Below, piece after piece: positions 1-5,687 of a stretch of 9,277 nucleotides of DNA. The notes under the pieces are model-generated. The model made no database searches, had not been told where the DNA came from, and saw nothing but the letters and a program-made list of their open reading frames with translations. The translations under genes were made by a program, and so were the position numbers. Source of the stretch: Chitinophagaceae bacterium (GTDB lineage Bacteria; Bacteroidota; Bacteroidia; Chitinophagales; Chitinophagaceae); NCBI GenBank assembly GCA_021323155.1, contig JAJTCI010000073.1, forward strand, positions 1 to 9,277, given 5' to 3'. Every line of letters begins with the position of its first letter. Within the stretch, counting starts at the first letter, position 1.

Positions 1-1
1 C

Positions 2-1336
2 GCGTCATTAAAGACCGCTTTGAAGACGATCATCACGACTGGCCATACCAACCAGGGATATTCCGCCTTATGGACCCAATACCAGGTAAGCGATATAAAA
101 CTTCGCGAGGTGCCGCCACCGGCGGGTGTATCCAATTCTACCTATGTTATCTGGGATATTTACTCTGACAATCCCCTGGGCACTGATCCATATAATTTCA
201 CGCCGGGTGAAGTAGCATCAGGTGGCCAGCAGGACAATGGTTTATCGGGTACTTCTGAAGGCCAACGCTACAATCGCGAACATTCGGTACCGCTGAGCTG
301 GCATTCCGGCAGCACTTCCAGCTTCTCAGGATCTGACTATCACCATGTGTTTCCCACTGATAAATATGTGAATGGTGTTCGAGCAAACTATCCATACGGA
401 CAGGTAGCGACTGCCAGCTTCACGAGCCTGAACGGAAGTAAGCTGGGGAGTTCAGCGGTAGCGGGTATTACCGGTACGGTGTTCGAACCAAGGAATGAAT
501 TCAAAGGGGACGTGGCGCGGGCTTTTCTTTATTTCGTGACGCGGTATGAGGACGATATGCCTGTATGGGGCAATAACGCGGATGCTGCGCAGGCTTTTGA
601 TCCGAATACTTTTCCGAGCGTGGATATTCCTTATTTGCGGATGATGATCCAGTGGCATATCCTGGACCCGGTGAGCCAGAAAGAGATCGACCGCAATAAC
701 GCCGGGTACACCTTCCAGGGCAACCGGAATCCTTACGTAGACCATCCAGAGTACGTGGGGCAAGTGTGGAGCGCTTCCTGCCCGGGACTTGGGGCGTTGC
801 CTGTTGAGATCACATTCTTCACCGGGAAACTGACAGATAATACCGTGGAGTTACGCTGGGATGTTTCCACAGAGATCAATGTAGACCGCTACGAGGTAGA
901 ACGAAGTTTTAATGGCACTACGTTCAGCAAGATCGGCGCTGTAACCGCCGAGAACAAGCCTGCGTATTCTTATACCGATAATATCAAAGATGTTAAAGGA
1001 AGAAGGGTGTACTACCGGCTGAAGAAAGTAGATAAGGATGGCCAACACACATATAGCCTGGTGTTCTCAGTGCACATCCATTTGAAGACGATGTTTGTAG
1101 TTTATCCTAACCCAGCGGATTATATCGCACGTATACAGCTGAACAGCAGCCGGAACAGTATGATGCAAGTAGTGGTGACGGACCTGTCCGGCAGGATCGC
1201 ATTCGATCAGCTGGTGCAGGCATCGGATGGAATGCTCGTTATTTCCACTGCATCACTTCCGACAGGAAACTACCTGGTGCGGGTAGTGAACAAGGAAGAA
1301 GTGTACGTAGGCAAGCTGGTGGTAAGCCGGCAATGA
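2..1336 (+). CDS. Secreted endonuclease I family nuclease with T9SS sorting domain, 5' partial
   Basis: The reading frame is open to the left edge, and its first visible residues (ASLKTALKTII) already belong to the conserved start of the endonuclease I domain, so the true start and signal peptide lie outside the window; the TTG at 20 is not a start. 444 residues are visible. Residues 1-260 are the endonuclease I (EndA/NucM, His-Me finger) domain, with REHS at about 92-95, DYHH at 112-115 carrying the likely catalytic His, then conserved N124, R127 and N129, and GNRNPYVDHPE near its end. Residues 265-355 resemble the fibronectin-like domain common in Bacteroidota secreted proteins (LPVEITFF, YEVERS, YYRLKKVD). 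Residues 365-444 are a type A T9SS C-terminal domain starting VYPNP. It probably degrades DNA or RNA outside the cell. It converges on the oxidase cluster and has no obvious functional tie to it. Confidence 0.93.
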   Translation, partial: ASLKTALKTIITTGHTNQGYSALWTQYQVSDIKLREVPPPAGVSNSTYVIWDIYSDNPLGTDPYNFTPGEVASGGQQDNGLSGTSEGQRYNREHSVPLSWHSGSTSSFSGSDYHHVFPTDKYVNGVRANYPYGQVATASFTSLNGSKLGSSAVAGITGTVFEPRNEFKGDVARAFLYFVTRYEDDMPVWGNNADAAQAFDPNTFPSVDIPYLRMMIQWHILDPVSQKEIDRNNAGYTFQGNRNPYVDHPEYVGQVWSASCPGLGALPVEITFFTGKLTDNTVELRWDVSTEINVDRYEVERSFNGTTFSKIGAVTAENKPAYSYTDNIKDVKGRRVYYRLKKVDKDGQHTYSLVFSVHIHLKTMFVVYPNPADYIARIQLNSSRNSMMQVVVTDLSGRIAFDQLVQASDGMLVISTASLPTGNYLVRVVNKEEVYVGKLVVSRQ

Positions 1337-1882
1337 TCATTCGTAATAAGGGCTGATCATCAGGTACACGAGCGGCCCGCTGATGGCGACATATAACCAT
1401 AAAGGCCAGGTGTACCTCGATAGCTTCTTATGTTTCTCATACTCACCCGTGAGGCCCCGGTAAGCCGTAAATAAAATGAACGGTAGTATTACAGCAGCCA
1501 GCACTATGTGCGTGGCCAATAAGACAAAATAAGCGTATCGTATTGCACCGGTGCCGCCAAACTTAGTGTCGCCAGCCAGCAGGTGGTGAGCTATGTATGA
1601 TACCAGGAAAAGAATCGAAAGATACATAGCGGCAAACATCAGCCGTTTATGGCGGAGGTAGTTTCCTTTCCGTACAGCTACGTAGGCTGCGATCAGCAAT
1701 ACAGCAACCAGGGAGTTGATGATGGCGTTCGCGGTGGCAAACAAATGCGGATCGAATCCCAGGTCCACATCCAACTTTGGCAACCGACCCAGGGCCACTA
1801 TCACCGCGAATACTACGAAGGAGAAAATGCCGATCAGGGTTTTTGCCTGCCTGTCATTCTTTTTTATTGAGGGAGGAAGCAT
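1337..1882 (-). CDS. DUF420 family membrane protein, putative cytochrome oxidase assembly factor
   Basis: A 181-residue polytopic protein with about five membrane segments (roughly residues 16-32, 50-70, 82-97, 115-140 and 160-176). The conserved-looking histidines H46, H78, H99, H100, H125 and H151 and the overall pattern fit the DUF420 (YozB/CtaM) family. The Firmicutes member CtaM is needed for active aa3-type oxidase; a similar maturation role here is inferred from family and position. The ATG lies only 2 bases after the SCO stop codon, so translation is probably coupled, and no clear Shine-Dalgarno sequence is seen. It is the last gene of the - strand cluster. Its TGA stop directly abuts the TGA of the convergent nuclease gene, so there is no space for a terminator. 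Confidence 0.88.
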   Translation of the reverse strand: MLPPSIKKNDRQAKTLIGIFSFVVFAVIVALGRLPKLDVDLGFDPHLFATANAIINSLVAVLLIAAYVAVRKGNYLRHKRLMFAAMYLSILFLVSYIAHHLLAGDTKFGGTGAIRYAYFVLLATHIVLAAVILPFILFTAYRGLTGEYEKHKKLSRYTWPLWLYVAISGPLVYLMISPYYE

Positions 1883-1884
1883 GT

Positions 1885-2730
1885 TTATTTATTTACCTGG
1901 CGCTCGGTGATTTTCCGGCGCTTCCTGATATATAACGAAAATGCAATCACCAGGAAGATAACGATCAACCAAAGCCAGGAGAGGTCAAGGATCTGTGTAA
2001 AGACGGTACTTTTTGCCTTTTGGTCTTTTTCCAGCATCAACAGACCTATATCCATGGCGAGCTCTTTAACCGAATTGCTGTCTGTACCGTCGTAATATGC
2101 TTTACTGGGATCTTTGGGTCCCCGTATAACATAATTCTTATCGAGCAAAACAAATTTCTGTGTATGCGCAAATGAAGTGTCAATGTCTTTTTCGGCAATC
2201 GCCAGTTTCATTTCGCTGAAAGCAAAATCATACAGATCTTTTTTATCCCCAGTCAGGAACCACCAGTTGTCGTGGTTGGCACCGAACCTGTCTGCGTAGG
2301 CTTTTAAAACGGGAACTGAGTCGTAAGCGGGGTCGACGGTGAACGTAAGGAAGTGAACAATGGATGAATCGATCACATTCCTGCCACGCTTGTGTTTTGC
2401 GAATGACTCCTGGAGTTTCCGCATATTCTTCGTCATTGTCGGGCAGATCACGGGACAACGCGTAAAAATGAAGTCTGCTACGATGATCTTGTTCTGGATG
2501 TCGTAGAGTTCCACCGTATCGCCGAGCTGGTTCACAAACCGAAAATTCTCGGTACGGTGCCATACGGTGTCGGAACTTTTCTTCCCATCCACCACGCCTT
2601 CGATCACATCGTCCGCAAAGTACCGCTTTGGCATCACTACCGCTTTTTCACTTGCCAGTTTCACTGTTAGATAACTCAGCACCGGAATCATCACGGCCAC
2701 CAGTATTCCTATCAACGCTCCTTTGTTCAT
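1885..2730 (-). CDS. SCO1/SenC family copper chaperone for cytochrome oxidase
   Basis: 281 residues with a thioredoxin-like SCO domain exposed outside the inner membrane. The CxxxC copper motif is C92-P-V-I-C96 (FTRCPVICPTMT), with the conserved D134 (TFTVDP) and the third copper ligand H189 (SFAHTQKF). SCO proteins deliver copper to, or reduce, the CuA site of oxidase subunit II, here the coxB product. An N-terminal membrane segment (about 5-22) is usual. A second hydrophobic segment at about 250-268, followed by a basic tail (RKRRK), suggests that the C-terminus is also anchored, which many SCO proteins lack. A 67-base gap with a terminator-like hairpin and a promoter candidate separates it from the subunit IV gene, so it may be transcribed on its own together with the DUF420 gene. 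Confidence 0.95.
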   Translation of the reverse strand: MNKGALIGILVAVMIPVLSYLTVKLASEKAVVMPKRYFADDVIEGVVDGKKSSDTVWHRTENFRFVNQLGDTVELYDIQNKIIVADFIFTRCPVICPTMTKNMRKLQESFAKHKRGRNVIDSSIVHFLTFTVDPAYDSVPVLKAYADRFGANHDNWWFLTGDKKDLYDFAFSEMKLAIAEKDIDTSFAHTQKFVLLDKNYVIRGPKDPSKAYYDGTDSNSVKELAMDIGLLMLEKDQKAKSTVFTQILDLSWLWLIVIFLVIAFSLYIRKRRKITERQVNK

Positions 2731-2735
2731 ATTGA

Positions 2736-2765
2736 AAATAAAAGTCCCGGCAAAGTTACCGGGAC
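2736..2765 (-). terminator. Hairpin with T-tract between subunit IV and SCO genes
   Basis: Read on the - strand, a perfect 7-bp stem GTCCCGG / CCGGGAC (2759-2765 and 2744-2750) encloses the 8-base loop TAACTTTG and is followed at once by TTTTATTTT. This is the form of an intrinsic terminator and it follows the subunit IV stop codon by about 30 bases. It ends only about 5 bases before the SCO ATG at 2730, so readthrough or a separate promoter must supply SCO expression. Confidence 0.7.
2751..2758 (-). promoter_or_regulatory. Candidate Bacteroidota -7 element for the SCO gene
   Basis: The - strand octamer TAACTTTG matches the Bacteroidota primary sigma factor -7 consensus TAnnTTTG exactly and lies 20 bases upstream of the SCO ATG. 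The region 15-21 bases further upstream is T-rich (GTTTTTA) but has no clean TTG -33 element. The octamer is also the loop of the terminator-like hairpin. Transcription starting just downstream would give a very short leader that lacks the hairpin's first arm. Confidence 0.4.
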
Positions 2766-2797
2766 GATTTTATAAAAACTATTAAGGTTGTAAATGT

Positions 2798-3256
2798 TTA
2801 GTGGGCCGGGCCTGGAGGCGCTTCCGTTTTGGGTTGTGGCTGCACATCTTTTAAGTCTTTCTTTCCGTGATCAGATCCCTGGTGGGTCTTTTCCGTGGTC
2901 CTTTCCTTAAATCCTTTGTCGTAAGTGTTCCGGAGGTGTTTATAGGACGCGCCGTCGTACAGGAAAGCGATGATGAACCAGATGAACAACGAAAGGGGAA
3001 CGACGACGGTCATGATCATGTTTCGCAGCTCATGCCCCAGGTGCATGAAGTAGGCGGTGATATAGAACGCTTTTGCCAGCATCAGGATGATGATCACTCC
3101 TTTCAGGAATGCGCGGAGAAATCCGTCCTCATGCACCCATAGGTACATACCGAAGCCGATGGCCAGTTCGATAATGGTTAACACGGAAAGAATAATCGTA
3201 ACTCTCCAGATCTCTCTTCTGCCAGCCTTTGTATCCGCGTGTGCCGTTTGTTCCAT
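2798..3256 (-). CDS. Cytochrome c oxidase subunit IV family protein
   Basis: 152 residues with three membrane segments at about 17-38, 49-72 and 80-100, then a hydrophilic tail (112-152) rich in Lys, Asp, Gln and Pro that is probably disordered. Size, three-helix layout and position after two subunit III genes fit the prokaryotic subunit IV family (COX4_pro), a small non-catalytic subunit that stabilises the oxidase. H72 and H75 sit at the end of helix 2 (FMHLGHEL). The start ATG lies 20 bases after the stop of the upstream coxC gene, which ends in tandem TAA TAA codons, and the two are probably co-transcribed. Identification rests more on context than on residues of known function. Confidence 0.85.
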   Translation of the reverse strand: MEQTAHADTKAGRREIWRVTIILSVLTIIELAIGFGMYLWVHEDGFLRAFLKGVIIILMLAKAFYITAYFMHLGHELRNMIMTVVVPLSLFIWFIIAFLYDGASYKHLRNTYDKGFKERTTEKTHQGSDHGKKDLKDVQPQPKTEAPPGPAH

Positions 3257-3276
3257 AGAAATTAATTAAGCTGTTA

Positions 3277-3945
3277 TTAAACAAGGTAAAACATGGTAAA
3301 TACAAATACCCAAACCAGGTCCACAAAGTGCCAGTACAACCCGGCTTTCTCGATCATGAGATAATGACCTTTCTTTTCAAAAACGTTGTTCAGGGTCATG
3401 ATCAGCATAATCACGTTGATCACTACGCCCGAGAATACGTGGAAGCCGTGGAAGCCAGTAATGGTAAAGAAGAAATTAGTGAAATCCTGGTGGCCTGTTG
3501 AGCCGTCGGCATTGGCGAAAGGATTGCTACCCCACCATGCGCCTTCGTGGTACAGGTGTGTCCATTCCCAGGCCTGGCAGCCCAGGAACGCAAGACCGCC
3601 TAATATCGTCCATACAAGATTCCATACCACTGCTTTTTTATCGCCGCGATGGCCTGCATGCACGGCCATCACCATCGTGACCGAACTGATGATGAGTATG
3701 AATGTCATTAAACTCACGAACAGCAACGGTAATCCACTTCCTAAGAACGGGAAGGACTGGAACACCACGTTAGGGTCGGGCCAGCTATTCGCTGAGAACC
3801 GGATGGTACCATAAGAAATCAGAAATGCGCCAAAAGTAAAAGCATCGCTCATCAGAAAATACCACATCATCAGCTTGCCATATTCCACGTTAAATGGACT
3901 ACGGCCACCACTCCACCATTTGGTTCCTGTTGCAGTTGTAGACAT
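3277..3945 (-). CDS. coxC: Cytochrome c oxidase subunit III, longer paralogue
   Basis: 222 residues from the ATG at 3945 (the frame could open 9 bases earlier at a TTG, which is less likely). It is a haem-copper oxidase subunit III of the short type with five membrane segments at about residues 24-46, 71-95, 105-125, 155-187 and 197-220, equivalent to the last five of the seven-helix form. Diagnostic motifs are GCQAWEW with the conserved helix Glu (E127), GFHGFH (165-169) and YWHFVDLVW (204-212). Subunit III carries no metal; it stabilises subunit I and proton uptake. A TAAATTTG promoter candidate lies in the 76-base gap upstream, so it may have its own promoter as well as readthrough from ctaB and the first coxC. 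Its stop is doubled (TAA TAA). Confidence 0.94.
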   Translation of the reverse strand: MSTTATGTKWWSGGRSPFNVEYGKLMMWYFLMSDAFTFGAFLISYGTIRFSANSWPDPNVVFQSFPFLGSGLPLLFVSLMTFILIISSVTMVMAVHAGHRGDKKAVVWNLVWTILGGLAFLGCQAWEWTHLYHEGAWWGSNPFANADGSTGHQDFTNFFFTITGFHGFHVFSGVVINVIMLIMTLNNVFEKKGHYLMIEKAGLYWHFVDLVWVFVFTMFYLV

Positions 3946-3968
3946 TTGATTCAAAAAATTAAGGTTCG

Positions 3969-3976
3969 CAAATTTA
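3969..3976 (-). promoter_or_regulatory. Candidate -7 element upstream of the longer coxC
   Basis: The - strand octamer TAAATTTG fits the Bacteroidota -7 consensus TAnnTTTG and ends 23 bases before the ATG at 3945, inside the 76-base gap between the two coxC genes. The nearest upstream TTTG is only about 12 bases away, too close for a normal -33 element, so support is limited to the single box. Confidence 0.3.
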
Positions 3977-4021
3977 TTAGCTATGCTTCAAAGCCGGGAA
4001 TAAACCCGCTTGTTTTTTCGT

Positions 4022-4597
4022 TTACAGCCATTTAAAAAATATGAACAGGTACACCCACAAACCATCCACGAAATGCCAGTATGTTGCCGCTATTTCCAGC
4101 CCGGTGCTGCTGTACACTTTTTTAGCGCCGATATAGGCCCGGAGGAAAATATAGACCAATGCTACGACGCCACCCAATACATGCAGCCCGTGCAAGCCCC
4201 CGATGATCCCGATAAATGAAGCGGAGGGGTTGCTGTCGAAACCAAAAAGCGGAACCCCGCCTGCTTCGATCTGTTGGAAGCCGATCCACTGTAGCACCAC
4301 GAACATGACGCCCAGTGCAGCCGTGATCCCAATCAAGACCCTGTAACGTGCCATCTCCCTTGCTTTAAAAGATCGGACGGACAAATGAACAGTTAAGCTG
4401 CTTAATAGTATCACGATCGTTGAATACCAGAATACATCCGGCAGTTCGAACTCCAGCCATTTCGCGTTGGCCTTCTTCACGATGTACGCGCTCGTGAGTC
4501 CTGCGAACATCATCACGATACTTGCCAGCGCCACCCACATGGTAAACTTATGGGGGTGCAATCTTTTCCTTTCATGCGAACTCACTGTGGTCATCAT
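4022..4597 (-). CDS. coxC: Cytochrome c oxidase subunit III, shorter paralogue
   Basis: About 191 residues. The start is ambiguous among GTG 4600, ATG 4597 and ATG 4594 in a row; ATG 4597 is chosen, and the leader is A-rich (GTGAAAAAATAAAAG) rather than Shine-Dalgarno-like. Five membrane segments at about 19-40, 56-74, 85-107, 127-154 and 172-190 mark a short subunit III. The family motifs GLHGLH (134-139) and YWHFVDGLW (173-181) are present. The helix position that carries Glu in QAWEW of the other copy is Gly here (QWIGF), so the two are diverged copies rather than a recent duplication. It lies 41 bases after the ctaB stop. Many Bacteroidota oxidase clusters carry two subunit III genes, which probably both enter the same complex. 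Confidence 0.92.
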   Translation of the reverse strand: MMTTVSSHERKRLHPHKFTMWVALASIVMMFAGLTSAYIVKKANAKWLEFELPDVFWYSTIVILLSSLTVHLSVRSFKAREMARYRVLIGITAALGVMFVVLQWIGFQQIEAGGVPLFGFDSNPSASFIGIIGGLHGLHVLGGVVALVYIFLRAYIGAKKVYSSTGLEIAATYWHFVDGLWVYLFIFFKWL

Positions 4598-4638
4598 CAC
4601 TTTTATTTTTTCACTTTAACCGTTCAATTTTCGTAGCC

Positions 4639-5595
4639 TTACCTCACCTTATCCGCCAGCAACGCCAGCAACACTACAGGCAGGTAGATATAACTGCTGA
4701 ACATTACCCGGCGCGCGGCAGGCACGCTCATATCCTTTAACAACCTTGCCGATTGCACGATCATAAAAACATTCGCTACAAGCACGATCCACATACTCAC
4801 TGAGCCGGTAAGCCCGTAATAATATGGAAGTAGTCCTATCGGCACCATCAGCACAGAATACATCACCGCCTGCATGGCTGTGAACTTTGTCGGCCCCTTT
4901 TCCGAAGGCAATAATTTAAAACCAACACGACTGTAATCAGAATGTGCCACCCAGGCGATCGCCCAGAAATGCGGGAACTGCCAGATGAATTGTATTCCAA
5001 ATAACGCCCATCCCGCCATGTTTGACATCTCGACACCACCCGGAGTTGTAACAGAAGCGAACGGGCTCACTACGCCGGTACCCGCCACCCAGCCGATGAG
5101 GCATGGCAGCGCGCCGGGAAAGGCGCCCACGAGTACAGCAATGCTGTTCACTTTCTTTAGTGGCGTATAGATGTATGCATAGAGAAATAAACTGAAAAGG
5201 GAAAGCAGCGCTGCATCGAGGTTAAAGAAATACCACATCATGGCCACACCAGCCAACCCCGCGATCAATGCGAAGATGTACGCTTCATTCTGGCTCATGC
5301 GACCCGCTGCAACGGGGCGATTGCCCGTACGTTTCATCTGCGCGTCGGTGTCTTTTTCCACTGCCTGGTTAATGGCGTTGGCGCTTCCTGTTACCAGCAT
5401 ACCGGCAACAAATAGGATGACGATCATCTTCCAGTTAAATTCTACCACGGTAGGCGCAAGCAAATAACAGATCACGCAGGAAAACACCACGGTAAAGCTC
5501 AACGTGAACTTCGTGAGCAACATATAGTCTTTCACTTTCAGTGAAAGGTTATACGATGTGGATTCCTGTAATTCTGTTCTTGCCATCATATTCAT
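4639..5595 (-). CDS. ctaB: Protohaem IX farnesyltransferase (haem O synthase)
   Basis: A UbiA-family prenyltransferase that adds a farnesyl group to haem B to make haem O, the precursor of the haem A used by the oxidase. 318 residues from the ATG at 5595, chosen because GGGAAG lies just upstream; a GTG at 5607 and ATGs at 5589 and 5586 are alternatives. The first active-site motif is around residues 76-96 (NAINQAVEKDTDAQ then RTGNRPV) and the second around HSDYSRVGFKLLP, with HFWAIAW before it. About eight to nine hydrophobic helices cover the rest. It is separated from coxA by two strong hairpins, so its expression may be set apart from that of coxBA. The haem A synthase gene ctaA is not in this window. 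Confidence 0.96.
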   Translation of the reverse strand: MNMMARTELQESTSYNLSLKVKDYMLLTKFTLSFTVVFSCVICYLLAPTVVEFNWKMIVILFVAGMLVTGSANAINQAVEKDTDAQMKRTGNRPVAAGRMSQNEAYIFALIAGLAGVAMMWYFFNLDAALLSLFSLFLYAYIYTPLKKVNSIAVLVGAFPGALPCLIGWVAGTGVVSPFASVTTPGGVEMSNMAGWALFGIQFIWQFPHFWAIAWVAHSDYSRVGFKLLPSEKGPTKFTAMQAVMYSVLMVPIGLLPYYYGLTGSVSMWIVLVANVFMIVQSARLLKDMSVPAARRVMFSSYIYLPVVLLALLADKVR

Positions 5596-5620
5596 TCTTC
5601 CCTGCACTTTTTAAAACCAA

Positions 5621-5639
5621 TGCCCTGTTGGCCAGGGCA
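5621..5639 (-). terminator. Second hairpin after coxA, terminator-like
   Basis: On the - strand TGCCCTG-GCCAA-CAGGGCA forms a perfect 7-bp stem with a 5-base loop, followed by TTGGTTTTAAAAAG. The interrupted T-tract makes it a plausible but imperfect intrinsic terminator. It lies 25 bases upstream of the chosen ctaB start. Confidence 0.5.
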
Positions 5640-5650
5640 ATTCGTATAGA

Positions 5651-5682
5651 AAGGTTGCCAACCCTAAAAGGTTGGCAACCTT
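5651..5682 (-). terminator. First hairpin after coxA: 13-bp perfect inverted repeat
   Basis: A perfect 13-bp inverted repeat (AAGGTTGCCAACC / GGTTGGCAACCTT) with the 6-base loop TTTTAG begins 5 bases after the coxA stop, which is doubled (TAA TAA). Only TTTCT follows the stem, so it is either a weak terminator or an RNA stability or processing element protecting the 3' end of the coxBA message. Confidence 0.6.
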
Positions 5683-5687
5683 GATTA

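Noticed and set aside
20..22. TTG as start of the nuclease gene
   Set aside because: The frame stays open to base 2 and the residues before the TTG continue the endonuclease I domain, so the gene starts outside the window.
1333..1360. Inverted repeat ATGATCA / TGATCAT with a 14-base loop at the convergent gene ends
   Set aside because: The stem is AT-rich, the loop is long and no T-tract follows on either strand; it arises mainly because TGATCA is self-complementary.
3386..3814. 142-codon open frame on the + strand
   Set aside because: It is antisense to the longer coxC, which is clearly the real gene.
3993..4011. Bulged GC stem after the shorter coxC as a terminator
   Set aside because: The stem has a bulge and is not followed by a T-tract; noted only as context for the promoter candidate.
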